Assembly (NCBI RefSeq): GCF_965283645.1
Contig: NZ_CBDIPG010000001.1
Location: 2,852,001-2,916,000 of the forward strand
From: Kordia sp965283645
GTDB taxonomy: Bacteria; Bacteroidota; Bacteroidia; Flavobacteriales; Flavobacteriaceae
Direction: 5' to 3'
DNA length: 64,000 bases
The translations under genes and the position numbers were made by a program. Below the pieces are notes generated by a model. The model was not told the origin of the DNA, did no database searches, and saw nothing but the letters and a program-made list of their open reading frames with translations. Of the stretch, positions 8,054 to 17,610 are shown one piece after another (position 1 is the stretch's first letter; each line of letters begins with the position of its first letter).

Positions 8054-8938
8054 TTATTTCAGCGCATTTACAATGGTTTGTACATTGTATTTGTACATTC
8101 CAATATATGTTCCTTCTACTGTTCCTGCATCACCAAGCGCATCCGAATATAGTGTTCCACCAATAGCAACTTCATGATCTTTTGATTTTACCGCGGCTTG
8201 TAACGCTTCAATGGTACGTTTTGGCACCGAACTTTCTACAAATATTGCTTTGATATTTTTTTCAATGATAAAGTTTGCTAGTTTTTGCACATCTTGCACG
8301 CCAGCTTCCGTTGCTGTTGAGAGTCCTTGTAATCCAACCACTTCAAAGTTATGTAGTTTTCCAAAATAGTTAAATGCATCATGCGCTGTTACTAAAATGC
8401 GTTTTTCTACGGGCAATGTTTCAATTATAGCGTGTATTTCCTTTGCTAAAGCATCAAGTTTTGCAATGTATGCTTGTCCGTTAATTTCAAAGGAATCAGC
8501 ATTTTCTGGATCTAATTTTTTCAATTCCGAAACCACAAATTGTGTGGCTTGCTTCCAATATCCAATATGAAACCATATGTGCGGATCGTAGCTAGAAGCA
8601 AAATATTCGGAACCTATTAAACCACTTTTATCAATTGCATCCGAAACTGCAATAGTTTTCTTTTGTTGCGTGCGCATTTTTTCGAAAATATCTTCCAGTT
8701 TTCCTTCTAAATGCAATCCGCTATAAATTATAACATCTGCATTGAAAAGTTTGCTTACATCACCTTCACTTGCTTTGTATAAATGCGGATCAACGCCACT
8801 TCCCATTAATCCTTTTACATTTACTTTATCGCCACCAATATTTTTGACCATATCCGTAATCATGGTTGTTGTGGTTACAATTTTAAGTTTTCCGTCACGC
8901 TCTTTCACTTCTGTTTTACAGCTTGTTATGGCAATCAC
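8054..8938 (-). CDS. Metal ABC transporter substrate-binding lipoprotein (start frameshifted)
   Basis: Substrate-binding protein of the ZnuA/TroA/MntC cluster (A-1). Likely metal ligands are the His residues in VDPHLY and the DPHIWFHIGYWKQA segment, the His in AHDAFNYFG, and the Asp near LYSDALGDAGT. It lacks the long His-rich loop of high-affinity ZnuA proteins, so Mn, Fe or Zn are all possible. The open frame starts at a GTG at 8938, giving only MIAITSC before the lipobox Cys, too short for a signal peptide. The proper ATG at 8966, two bases after the regulator's stop, is one frame off. Removing one A from the AAAAAA run at 8958-8963 gives a perfect lipoprotein signal, MKNTYIFLAVIAITSC. The rest of the gene is intact. 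Confidence 0.9.
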   Translation of the reverse strand: MIAITSCKTEVKERDGKLKIVTTTTMITDMVKNIGGDKVNVKGLMGSGVDPHLYKASEGDVSKLFNADVIIYSGLHLEGKLEDIFEKMRTQQKKTIAVSDAIDKSGLIGSEYFASSYDPHIWFHIGYWKQATQFVVSELKKLDPENADSFEINGQAYIAKLDALAKEIHAIIETLPVEKRILVTAHDAFNYFGKLHNFEVVGLQGLSTATEAGVQDVQKLANFIIEKNIKAIFVESSVPKRTIEALQAAVKSKDHEVAIGGTLYSDALGDAGTVEGTYIGMYKYNVQTIVNALK

Positions 8939-8968
8939 GGCAAGAAATATATATGTGTTTTTTCATTT

Positions 8969-9628
8969 TTATTTTTTGATATAGATATTATTCGCGATTT
9001 GTTGCGAAATCATAAATTCTTCTTTTTTAATGCGAATTTTCATAGAGTTGTCAAATGGCTCTTTATCAATCACTTTTATTTTTTTACCTAACGCAATTCC
9101 TTGTTTGTCTAAATATTTTAGAAATGATGATGAAGAATCTTTTACACCTACAATAATTCCTTTTTCATCTTTAGCTAAAGTAACTAACAACACATCTGAA
9201 TGGTCAGACATGTTTCCGTCTTTATCAGGAATAGGATCTCCATGCGGATCACGCTTTGGAAAACCTAGAAATTCATCCAATTGATTGATGAGCTTTTCAG
9301 ATTTTATATGTTCTAATTGTTCGGCAACATCATGCACTTCATCCCACGTAAAATTTAGTTTTTCTACCAAAAACACTTCCCAAAGTCGATGTTTTCGAAT
9401 AACACTTGCGGCAATTAACTTTCCTTCTGGTGTTAATTCGGAACCTTTGTAACGTTTGTAATGTACCAAGCCTTTTTCAGATAGTTTTTTAATCATATCT
9501 GTTACAGAAGAAGCTTTGGTGTTCATTTTTTCAGCAATTGCATTCGTACTAATGCCACCTTCACAGGTATCACTAATATGATAAATAGCTTTTAAATAGT
9601 TTTCTTCCGAAAGTGTCATCATAATCAT
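8969..9628 (-). CDS. DtxR/MntR-family metal-dependent repressor
   Basis: A 219-residue iron/manganese-dependent repressor. Residues 1-70 form the winged-helix DNA-binding domain (SEENYLKAIYHI, then STNAIAEKMNTKASSVTDMIKKL and a wing). Residues 70-145 form the metal-binding dimerisation domain with ligands in VIRKHRLWEVFL, DEVHDVAEQLEHI and DPHGDPIP. The C-terminal 70 residues form an SH3-like FeoA domain. This is the full-length DtxR layout. Family members start at MTLSEEN (9619), so the true start may be three codons inside. It leads the metal ABC operon and faces the TonB receptor across a palindrome that it probably binds, making it the likely regulator of both. Confidence 0.93.
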   Translation of the reverse strand: MIMMTLSEENYLKAIYHISDTCEGGISTNAIAEKMNTKASSVTDMIKKLSEKGLVHYKRYKGSELTPEGKLIAASVIRKHRLWEVFLVEKLNFTWDEVHDVAEQLEHIKSEKLINQLDEFLGFPKRDPHGDPIPDKDGNMSDHSDVLLVTLAKDEKGIIVGVKDSSSSFLKYLDKQGIALGKKIKVIDKEPFDNSMKIRIKKEEFMISQQIANNIYIKK

Positions 9629-9641
9629 TTAATTAACAGCA

Positions 9642-9649
9642 CAAATATA
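9642..9649 (-). promoter_or_regulatory. -7 element for DtxR/metal ABC operon
   Basis: On the minus strand this reads TATATTTG, matching TAnnTTTG, 13 bases before the regulator's first start codon. Confidence 0.55.
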
Positions 9650-9675
9650 CAATTTTTACTTATATGTCTTTTATT

Positions 9676-9695
9676 TTTTTAGACAAGACTAAAAA
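9676..9695. promoter_or_regulatory. Candidate DtxR/MntR operator
   Basis: TTTTTAG, a 6-base spacer, then CTAAAAA: a perfect 7-base inverted repeat between the regulator and the TonB receptor. The T-T-A-G/C-T-A-A ends resemble DtxR-family boxes. It overlaps the expected -33 region of the TonB promoter and lies just upstream of the minus-strand promoter, so one bound site could control both directions. Confidence 0.6.
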
Positions 9696-9702
9696 TTAAT
9701 TA

Positions 9703-9710
9703 TATATTTG
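9703..9710 (+). promoter_or_regulatory. -7 element for TonB receptor gene
   Basis: TATATTTG, a match to TAnnTTTG, 16 bases before the ATG at 9727. Confidence 0.55.
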
Positions 9711-9726
9711 CTGAAAATTATTTTTA

Positions 9727-12000
9727 ATGAAATTAAAATTTTGTTTATTTTTTCTATTTATTTTCTCAGCAGTCTTCTCTCAAACTACTGAAATAAAAGG
9801 AATTATCTCTCACGGAAGTCGTCCTGAAGGATATGTAAACGTATATATAAAAAATGGTAATCAGGGAACAATTACCAATGATAAAGGATTGTATTCCTTA
9901 AAAATTGCACAAGGAAACTATGTTTTAGTTGTCCAAGCACTCGGTTTTAAAACGATTGAAAAGGATATTTCTGTTGGGAATTCTACATTGATATTAAATT
10001 TTAGTTTGAAAGAAGATTTGCTAGGATTAGATCAAGTAGTGGTTTCTGCAACAAAAACCGAACTCAACCGACGTGAAGCGCCTGTTTTAGTAACGGTTAC
10101 CAATGCAGCATCGTTAAAAAATGTACAAGCGGCGACGTTATTTGAAGGTTTAAATTTTCAACCTGGATTGCGTACGGAAGTAAATTGTCAGAATTGTGGT
10201 TTTTCACAGATTCGTATCAATGGATTGGATGGCGCCTATTCGCAAATTTTAGTCAATAGTCGCCCAGTTTTTGGTTCATTGAATGGAATTTACGGTTTGG
10301 AACAAATTCCAACCAATATGATTAAGCAAATTGAAGTAACTCGTGGTGGCGGATCTGCTATTTTTGGTTCAAATGCAATTGCAGGAACTATTAATATTAT
10401 TACCAAAGATCCTATTGAAAATCAGTTTCAAGTAGCTTCCAAAATTGGTTTGATTGATGGCGAAAGTACAGATGCTGTGACGACATTTAATACGACGTTT
10501 GTTTCAGAAGATTTGAATAAAGGGATTACTTTTTTTGGAATGCATCGCGATCGTGAAGGGTATGATAATAATGATGACGGTTTTACCGAAATGACCAAAT
10601 TGCGTAATTTAAATTTCGGCTTCAAATCATTTTATAAGTTTGATTTTAGACGAAAATTAACGCTAGAGTTCAACAATTCACACGAATATAGACGCGGTGG
10701 AGATTTCATTGACAAATCGCCAATATTTGCCAATATTGCTGAAGAAATTACAAGTAATGTGATTGGTGGTGGACTTACATTTGATTATTTTTCAGAAGAT
10801 TATTTGCAGAAGTTTTCAGTATATGGAAATCTTCAAAATACACGATCTGACAATTATTATGGAACCAATCAAGATTTAAATGGTTTTGGTGTGACGAAAG
10901 ATTTTACCGTTCTTTCTGGTGTGCAACATACGGCACAATTTGAAAATTTCATCAAAGGAAGTATGGATTTGACTTCTGGTGTGGAACATCGATTTAATAG
11001 AATTACAGAACGCCGCGAAAATCCTTTGATAAATCCTATCACACAAAACACCAATACGCTTGGTATTTACACTCAATTAGATTGGAAAATTTTAGATAAT
11101 TTAAAGTTATTAACTGGTGTTCGTGGAGAATTGTTCGCATCTAATTTAAATGAAAAATCGCTTTTTATTGTGAATCCAAGAGTTAGTGTTTTATACAACA
11201 TTACCGAAACAATTAGCTTTAGAACTGGATATTCGCAAGGATTTAGAGCGCCACAGTTTTATTCGGAAGATGTACATTCGGAAATTATTACGGGAGAAGT
11301 TCGCCGTGTGCGTTTAGCAGCCGATTTAAAGGAAGAATTGTCGCATAGTTTTATTGGTTCGTTGGAATATTCGCATCAACATGAAGACCATCAATTGGTG
11401 CTAACGTTTGAAGGCTTTTACACTACAATTAACGATCCGTTTGTATATGAAGCGCGCGGTGAAGTTGACGGTTTGGAGATTAAAGAAAAAATAAATGGTG
11501 ATAATGCAATTGTAAATGGTTTTAATTTAGAAGCGCGTTTTAGCCCAAATCAAAAGTTTTTATTTCAACTCGGAGGAACTTTTCAGAATAGTTATTTTGA
11601 GAAAGCGTATGAGCCAGAAGAAGGAATTGTAACGAATAAAATTACGCGTACACCAAATATCTATGGAAATATGATGATTAATTTTACACCGAATGAACGA
11701 TGGAGTTTTAATTTGAATGGTGTGTATACAGGAAGAATGTTTGTGCCGCATGTTGCCGGATTTATTCCAGAAACAGTTTTAGAAGAAACGCCAAATTTGT
11801 TAGAAATTGGTTTTAATACAAGCAGAATTTTTAGCGTTTCAGACAAGTATCAATTTGAAATTAATGGTGGAGTTAAAAATATTTTTAATGCATACCAAGA
11901 TGATTTTGATCAAACTGTAGATAGAGATCCAAATTACATTTATGGACCGTCACAACCAAGAACGGTGTTTATTGGATTGAAGTTTGGAACTGATCTTTAG
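9727..12000 (+). CDS. TonB-dependent receptor, probably for metal uptake
   Basis: A 757-residue outer-membrane receptor. Residues 1-18 are a signal peptide (MKLKFCLFFLFIFSAVFSQ), about 20-100 a CarboxypepD_reg-like domain, about 110-220 the plug (IRINGLDGAYSQILVNSRP, then GGGSAIFGSNAIAGTINIIT), and the rest a 22-strand barrel ending in FIGLKFGTDL. A CQNC pair at 154-157, at the start of the plug in the TEVNCQNCGF segment, is a mark of one Bacteroidetes receptor subgroup and may form a disulfide or bind metal. It is divergent from the DtxR-family repressor with a shared candidate operator, so the substrate is probably a metal or metal chelate. The substrate is not proven. Confidence 0.92.
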   Translation: MKLKFCLFFLFIFSAVFSQTTEIKGIISHGSRPEGYVNVYIKNGNQGTITNDKGLYSLKIAQGNYVLVVQALGFKTIEKDISVGNSTLILNFSLKEDLLGLDQVVVSATKTELNRREAPVLVTVTNAASLKNVQAATLFEGLNFQPGLRTEVNCQNCGFSQIRINGLDGAYSQILVNSRPVFGSLNGIYGLEQIPTNMIKQIEVTRGGGSAIFGSNAIAGTINIITKDPIENQFQVASKIGLIDGESTDAVTTFNTTFVSEDLNKGITFFGMHRDREGYDNNDDGFTEMTKLRNLNFGFKSFYKFDFRRKLTLEFNNSHEYRRGGDFIDKSPIFANIAEEITSNVIGGGLTFDYFSEDYLQKFSVYGNLQNTRSDNYYGTNQDLNGFGVTKDFTVLSGVQHTAQFENFIKGSMDLTSGVEHRFNRITERRENPLINPITQNTNTLGIYTQLDWKILDNLKLLTGVRGELFASNLNEKSLFIVNPRVSVLYNITETISFRTGYSQGFRAPQFYSEDVHSEIITGEVRRVRLAADLKEELSHSFIGSLEYSHQHEDHQLVLTFEGFYTTINDPFVYEARGEVDGLEIKEKINGDNAIVNGFNLEARFSPNQKFLFQLGGTFQNSYFEKAYEPEEGIVTNKITRTPNIYGNMMINFTPNERWSFNLNGVYTGRMFVPHVAGFIPETVLEETPNLLEIGFNTSRIFSVSDKYQFEINGGVKNIFNAYQDDFDQTVDRDPNYIYGPSQPRTVFIGLKFGTDL

Positions 12001-12198
12001 TTTTCTTTGTTCTTTTGTTTATTTGTTTTTCGTCGTCACACTGAATTTGATTCCATATCACATCGGTCTCGCATAAGATCAGTTGCGTGCTTAAGCAATG
12101 AATTTAGCAAATACAAACCGAATAGAAAAACCGCGTAGATTTTAGTTAGCAGACTAGTAGCAAGCAATTAATTTTATACAGTGCTTTAAAACGTTTTT

Positions 12199-14118
12199 TT
12201 AAATAGGGTTTTTTTCAATCGTTTCTACTATTAGTTTTACTTCATCAAATATTATATCTGTGTCAACACTATTCTGTTTAGGTATATATCTTACAAAGCC
12301 ATTTTGATCTATAAAAATTTTTGTTGGTAAGGATTGTAATTTATAGTCTTTAAATGCCGTGTATTCATTTTTGTTGTCCTTAGCTTTCATATCAAATAAG
12401 ACATTAAATGTGTAACCTTTTTCTTTGATATAAGACGAGATGACTTCTTTTCTTTTTGCTTCATCACTCATTCTAAACTCCATAGTATTTATAAATAAAA
12501 ATTGGACATTGTCTTCTTTTTTGTAAAAACTAAGAGCTTTCTGCATACCAGGAAAAGCAGCTTTACAAGGTCCACACCAAGTTGCCCAGAAATCTAGAAT
12601 TACTATTTTTCCTTTATAATCGCTTAATGATACAGTTTCGCCTTCTAAGTTTTTAAACTTAAAATTGGGTGCTTTATAGTGCACTAGACCTTCATTAATT
12701 ATTTGTGTTTTATGAGATACATATTTTTTATTTAAGTTGTCAAGTAAGGTTCGAGATTCCGACTCTGATTTTCCCGATTGTAATAGTGCATTTTCTAAAT
12801 CTTTGATAGTTTTACTTGTAATGTGACCTGTTTCGTAAAAGTATGAAGCTTTCTCAATGACTTTTTCGTACTGTTTATTATTCATCATATAACCAATGAG
12901 CTTTTCATTAATCTCATCATTTTTACCTTCATCAATTAATAGTTGTTGAAGCGTTATCGCTTCATCAAAACTTCCTGCTCTAGCCTTGGTAGCTGCTAAA
13001 CTTGAGATTATTTGATCTTTATAGTAATCGGCTATATTATTGGTTTCATTTATAGTTAAGTACTTAGCTTTATTTTTCAAAATTAAATCCCTATTTTGGA
13101 TTAGACTGTATGCTTTTTCGATATAATTCATACCATCATCAGAAAGACTATCCTTCTTAAATTCAGTCTCAGCTAAACTATTGTATAATTTAGCTTCTTC
13201 TATAGGAGATCTCATTGCTTGAGCTAATTGTACTAACCGTTTTTTATCACCCTTTCTGTATGCAAGTGATACTTTATCATATAAAGCGTAATCTAAGCTT
13301 TCAAAGTCATTTTTAATAAAATTATTTATGGAATCTAAAATTAAATCCTCTTTTTTAGGATCAGTTTCGTTTTCAAATTTTTTCAAAAAATATTGTTTTC
13401 TAATTTCTCCACTCGGAAATAGCGTGTAAGCCTTCTGAGTCATTTCATTGGCTTTTTCTAACTCATTTTTGTCTTTAAGAACACTGATGTAGTAACGAAG
13501 TGATTGTTCATTTTTTAATGCCTCGCTTTCATATGATTTAATAAAATTTTCTTGAAGTTCATCTAAGTTTGCTACATCATTTGCCTTTTTTGCGGCCATC
13601 ATTTGATGAAAATTAAATGCTAATGATGGAGATTTTATATGTTTTTTTTCTTCATTAATAGTTTCCAAAAATGCTTTCGGATTCTTTTCAAAACCCATAT
13701 ATGGTGATTTCAATAGATACATAGCTGTTAATGAACCAAATTGTTTTGAGACTTCATCTTCGATGTATACTGGTAGAAAGTGACCTTTGCCATCATTAAA
13801 ATCTCTCTCTCCATCTTCTTTGAGACTAAAATAAACTGCTTCGGTTCCTTTGGGTACGATAAAAGAGGCTTGATTATCTTTAAAGTTCAAATCAACTTTT
13901 TTAGGTTCAAAATTTGTAATATACTCAATGGTTCCTTCTACTCGTTCTGCTAATCCTTCATATTTTAAATCGTAATTTATTTCAGGTTTTATTTTGCTCG
14001 TTGAAAGTCTAAAATTTCCTATTTGTGTAGTTGAATTAGCTTCTGAGCTTTCATTGGTATTGCGCTCCTTACAGCTAAATATGCTGATGAGTATTAAAGT
14101 TAAGATTATTTTCTTCAT
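12199..14118 (-). CDS. Thioredoxin-like lipoprotein with repeat-rich middle (TlpA type)
   Basis: The start is taken at MKKIILTLILISIFSCKERN (14118), which gives a lipoprotein signal with lipobox FSC; six extra residues upstream (MFAQNN) are unlikely. About 640 residues long. The N-terminal part is a beta-rich domain of the kind seen in Bacteroidetes thiol-disulfide lipoproteins. The middle (about 130-470) is helical, with TPR-like pairs (YYISVLKDKNELEKANEM and similar). The C-terminal 150 residues are a TlpA/AhpC-type thioredoxin domain with the active site WATWCGPC at about 514-517. It likely works at the cell envelope in disulfide reduction, for example in cytochrome maturation. It appears to be a single gene unit. 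Confidence 0.88.
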   Translation of the reverse strand: MKKIILTLILISIFSCKERNTNESSEANSTTQIGNFRLSTSKIKPEINYDLKYEGLAERVEGTIEYITNFEPKKVDLNFKDNQASFIVPKGTEAVYFSLKEDGERDFNDGKGHFLPVYIEDEVSKQFGSLTAMYLLKSPYMGFEKNPKAFLETINEEKKHIKSPSLAFNFHQMMAAKKANDVANLDELQENFIKSYESEALKNEQSLRYYISVLKDKNELEKANEMTQKAYTLFPSGEIRKQYFLKKFENETDPKKEDLILDSINNFIKNDFESLDYALYDKVSLAYRKGDKKRLVQLAQAMRSPIEEAKLYNSLAETEFKKDSLSDDGMNYIEKAYSLIQNRDLILKNKAKYLTINETNNIADYYKDQIISSLAATKARAGSFDEAITLQQLLIDEGKNDEINEKLIGYMMNNKQYEKVIEKASYFYETGHITSKTIKDLENALLQSGKSESESRTLLDNLNKKYVSHKTQIINEGLVHYKAPNFKFKNLEGETVSLSDYKGKIVILDFWATWCGPCKAAFPGMQKALSFYKKEDNVQFLFINTMEFRMSDEAKRKEVISSYIKEKGYTFNVLFDMKAKDNKNEYTAFKDYKLQSLPTKIFIDQNGFVRYIPKQNSVDTDIIFDEVKLIVETIEKNPI

Positions 14119-14255
14119 ATTATTTTGGGCAAACACTTTTGTTAGAACGAGTTATTACATTAATTATTTTCCTTATCTACTTATTTTAGGACGGATCAAA
14201 ATGTTTTACAACATAGTGAAAACTCACTACGAACCTCTCAATACTCAATTCTATT

Positions 14256-15230
14256 TTAGACAGTTCTGTTCATTAATTGTTCTCCAAATGCTTTTAATAC
14301 TTGCTTTTGTTTAGGTTCAATATGCAATGTTTCAAGCACTTGAAATGCTTTTTCAGTGTACACTTCAATAGCTTCTTTAATAGCTTCAGGCGCTTTGCTT
14401 TCGTTAAAAATTTTCATCACAGCTTCCACTTTTTCTGTTGCATCTTCTGGCTGAATTGAAAATAAATGCTGTAAGCTTTGTTGATTTTCTTGTGTACTAT
14501 TTGCCAGTGCTTTTAGGTATAAATATGTTTTTTTATTCTCAATAATATCGCCACCAACTTGCTTTCCAAAAGTTTCGGGATCGCCATACGCATCTAAATA
14601 ATCATCTTGTAATTGAAATGCCAAACCTAAATTTCGACCAAAATCGTAAATAGCGTTCGCATCTTTTTCGCTTACTCCTGCTACAATAGCACCCATTTTC
14701 ATAGCGGCACCAACCAAAACTGCCGTTTTATATTCGATCATTTTCAAATATTCAGGAATGGTAACATTGTTACGAGTTTCAAAATCAATATCGTATTGTT
14801 GTCCTTCACATACTTCCATAGCAGTTTTGCTAAATAGTTGTGCTAGTTTTCTAAAAATACCATCTTCATAGTTTTCAAAAAGTTGATATGCCAAAATTAA
14901 CATGGCATCACCCGACAAAATTCCCGTATTAATGTCCCATTTTTCATGTACCGTTTCTTTTCCTCTTCGCAAAGGTGCGTCGTCCATAATATCATCATGT
15001 ACCAACGAAAAGTTATGAAAAACCTCAACAGCTAATGCCGCATCTAATGCTTTTTCATGGGAAGTTCCAAAAATTTCGGTTGTCATTAACGTCAATATTG
15101 GTCGCAATCGTTTTCCACCTAATTGAAGAATATATACAATAGGTTCGTATAAATTTTTGGGTTCTGTTAATACTATCTTTTCTTCTAAATATGCTAGGAA
15201 AGTCTCTCGATAGTGAGCAATATGTGTCAT
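14256..15230 (-). CDS. Polyprenyl (all-trans) diphosphate synthase
   Basis: A 324-residue trans-prenyltransferase. The first Asp-rich motif is DDIMDD in FHNFSLVHDDIMDDAPLRRG; the second is QDDYLDAYGD. GGKRLRP near residue 40 binds isopentenyl diphosphate. It extends farnesyl or geranyl diphosphate with IPP units, giving the side chain of menaquinone or a shorter product. Sequence cannot fix the chain length. It is cytosolic and monocistronic, with the tetR-efflux operon starting divergently 131 bases away. Confidence 0.92.
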   Translation of the reverse strand: MTHIAHYRETFLAYLEEKIVLTEPKNLYEPIVYILQLGGKRLRPILTLMTTEIFGTSHEKALDAALAVEVFHNFSLVHDDIMDDAPLRRGKETVHEKWDINTGILSGDAMLILAYQLFENYEDGIFRKLAQLFSKTAMEVCEGQQYDIDFETRNNVTIPEYLKMIEYKTAVLVGAAMKMGAIVAGVSEKDANAIYDFGRNLGLAFQLQDDYLDAYGDPETFGKQVGGDIIENKKTYLYLKALANSTQENQQSLQHLFSIQPEDATEKVEAVMKIFNESKAPEAIKEAIEVYTEKAFQVLETLHIEPKQKQVLKAFGEQLMNRTV

Positions 15231-15320
15231 GCAATAAAAATTTCAGCTAAAATACCATATTTACATAGTATGTAAAAGAAAAATCAATTGTTAAATAATT
15301 GTAAAAACTTAGGAAACTTT

Positions 15321-15351
15321 TTTGGTTTTTAAAGTTTCCTGTTTACATTTG
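15321..15351 (+). promoter_or_regulatory. Promoter of tetR-efflux operon
   Basis: TTTG at 15321-15324 and TACATTTG at 15344-15351, separated by 19 bases: a full -33/-7 match to the Bacteroidetes consensus, 10 bases before the tetR ATG. Confidence 0.75.
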
Positions 15352-15361
15352 CAGCCTACTT

Positions 15362-15970
15362 ATGAAAGAGAAAATTAAAATAACAGCAACAGAATTATTC
15401 TTAAACTTAGGGTTTAAGAGTGTAACGATGGACGATATTGCCAATGAAATGGGGATTTCCAAAAAGACCATTTATACACATTATAATAACAAAACAACTT
15501 TAGTGAACGAAGTAACTAATTCGTTGTTTTGCTTAATTAGTGAAGGTATAGATATGATTTGTGCTACCGAAAAAAATTCTATTGAAGAGTTGTATGAAAT
15601 CAAACGCTTCGTTATGGAACATTTGAAAGATGAAAAATCTTCACCACAATATCAATTACAGAAATATTATCCAAAAATCTATGTAACGTTAAAGAAAAAA
15701 CAGTTTGACGTCATGCAAGATTGTGTCAAAGACAACTTAACACGCGGTGTTAATTCAGGTGTGTATAGAGATACTATTGATATTGAATTTATTGCACGAA
15801 TATATTTTAACGGTATCATTGGTATTAAAGACAATGAATTATTTCCATTAAAAGAATTCTCTATGAATACGTTAATGGAATATTTTTTAGAATATCATAT
15901 ACGTGGAATTTGCACACCAAAAGGACTTGAAACATTACATAAATTTATAACAACCAATCAATCATTATAA
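15362..15970 (+). CDS. TetR/AcrR-family transcriptional regulator
   Basis: 202 residues. The N-terminal 50 residues are a TetR helix-turn-helix (ATELFLNLGFKSVTMDDIAN, then MGISKKTIYTHYNNKTTLV); the rest is the helical ligand/dimer domain. It is followed by only one base, then tolC-like, MFP and RND genes, so it is the first gene of the efflux operon and probably its autoregulated repressor. The ligand is unknown. Confidence 0.93.
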   Translation: MKEKIKITATELFLNLGFKSVTMDDIANEMGISKKTIYTHYNNKTTLVNEVTNSLFCLISEGIDMICATEKNSIEELYEIKRFVMEHLKDEKSSPQYQLQKYYPKIYVTLKKKQFDVMQDCVKDNLTRGVNSGVYRDTIDIEFIARIYFNGIIGIKDNELFPLKEFSMNTLMEYFLEYHIRGICTPKGLETLHKFITTNQSL

Positions 15971-15971
15971 C

Positions 15972-17345
15972 ATGCGAAACAGACTAATATATATGTTTAG
16001 TTTATGTTTTCTAAGCTTAGGATTTTCACAAGAAAATCAAGAAGTGCCCAAGAGCTTCTCTTTGGATGAAGCTATCACTTTTGCACTTGAAAACAATAGA
16101 AATGCTAAAAATGCAGTGAACAACATTGAAGCTGCAAAGAAGCAAAAATGGGAAACTACCGCAACAGGACTTCCACAAATTAATGCCAATATTGATTATA
16201 TAAACAATATAAAACAACAGGTTTCATTGCTTCCAGCTTCAATTTTATCTGAACAAGATCGAATGGATTTAGGATTAAGTATAAATGACCAATTTCCTGC
16301 AATTTTTGGAACAGAGCAAACTGCAAATGCTAATATTACATTGAATCAATTAATTTTTGATGGTTCGTATTTAGTAGGATTACAATCTGCCAAAGTATTT
16401 TTAGAAATTTCAGAAAATGCAAAGGAGAAAACAGATTTACAAGTTCGTAAAGCAGTAATCAATGCATATGGAAATGTATTACTTTCAGAAGAAAGTGTTG
16501 CCATTTTAGAACGAAATAAAATTACACTTGAAAAAAACCTGAACGAAACGAAAAAAATCTATGAAAATGGATTGACAGAAGAAGAAAATGTAGAACAATT
16601 GGAAATTACACTCTCTAGCATAGAAAGTAATTTACGTAACATGAAGCGTTTGCGCGATTTATCATACAAAATGCTAAACATTACTTTGGGTATTGATTTA
16701 AACAATGAAACGACTTTAACAGATACACTTGAAGCATTGACATTGGAAAACATCATTCCTACAATTTTAACTGTAGACGATGATGTTACCAACATTGTAG
16801 ATTACAGAATTGCCGCTAACGATACACGTTCAAAAGAATTGTTAATGAAATTAGAAAAAAGCAAAGCTTTACCATCACTTTCAGGGTTTGTAACGGCAGG
16901 TTACAACGGAAATGGAAACTCTTTTAATTTTTTCCAGAGAGAACAACAATGGTTTGGATCGGCTGCTTTTGGATTTAGTTTAAATATTCCAATTTTTAGT
17001 TCACTACAACGAAGTGCTTCTACACAACGCGCAAAAATTAATTTAGATATTGCACAAAATGATTTGTTAGAAATTGAGCAGCAATTAAAATTACAAATAG
17101 CATCTGCAAAAAGTGATTATCAATTATCGATAGAAGAGTATGAAACTGCAAAGAAAAATTTACGCCTTTCAGAACGTATTGAGAAAAAAAATCAAGTGAA
17201 ATTTTTTGAAGGTGTCGGAACCAGTTTTCAATTACGCCAAGCACAAACACAATTATATAGTGCACAACAAGAATATTTACAATCTATGTTAGATGTAATT
17301 AACAAAAAGGCCGAATTAGAAACAATTTTAAATCAAACGAACTAG
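15972..17345 (+). CDS. TolC-family outer-membrane efflux protein
   Basis: 457 residues with a signal peptide (MRNRLIYMFSLCFLSLGFSQ). Two outer-membrane-efflux-protein repeats follow: SLDEAITFALENNRNAKNA opens the first, and the second includes GFSLNIPIFSSLQRSASTQ. Long coiled-coil helices are visible (KTDLQVRKAVINAYGNVLL, AKSDYQLSIEEYETAKKNL). It forms the trimeric outer-membrane duct of the RND pump encoded next. The gene starts one base after tetR. Confidence 0.95.
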   Translation: MRNRLIYMFSLCFLSLGFSQENQEVPKSFSLDEAITFALENNRNAKNAVNNIEAAKKQKWETTATGLPQINANIDYINNIKQQVSLLPASILSEQDRMDLGLSINDQFPAIFGTEQTANANITLNQLIFDGSYLVGLQSAKVFLEISENAKEKTDLQVRKAVINAYGNVLLSEESVAILERNKITLEKNLNETKKIYENGLTEEENVEQLEITLSSIESNLRNMKRLRDLSYKMLNITLGIDLNNETTLTDTLEALTLENIIPTILTVDDDVTNIVDYRIAANDTRSKELLMKLEKSKALPSLSGFVTAGYNGNGNSFNFFQREQQWFGSAAFGFSLNIPIFSSLQRSASTQRAKINLDIAQNDLLEIEQQLKLQIASAKSDYQLSIEEYETAKKNLRLSERIEKKNQVKFFEGVGTSFQLRQAQTQLYSAQQEYLQSMLDVINKKAELETILNQTN

Positions 17346-17610
17346 TCGTATCGTGTAATGGTTTATAAGTTTAAGAGTTTATGAAAAACACAATGAATCA
17401 ACTTACAGCCAAAAAGTATAAAATTGTTAGTTAAAAAGTTTATTTAAAATACTTTATAAAACTAATCAACCTATAAACAAAAAATAACAGTGAAAGTATT
17501 CTCATTTGAAAAATTAGTAGAATGTTAAACACATTACGAAAATCACAATTAAACGAATAAACTTTTAAACTCATCAACTAACACACATCAACTATAAAAT
17601 ATCAATCATA

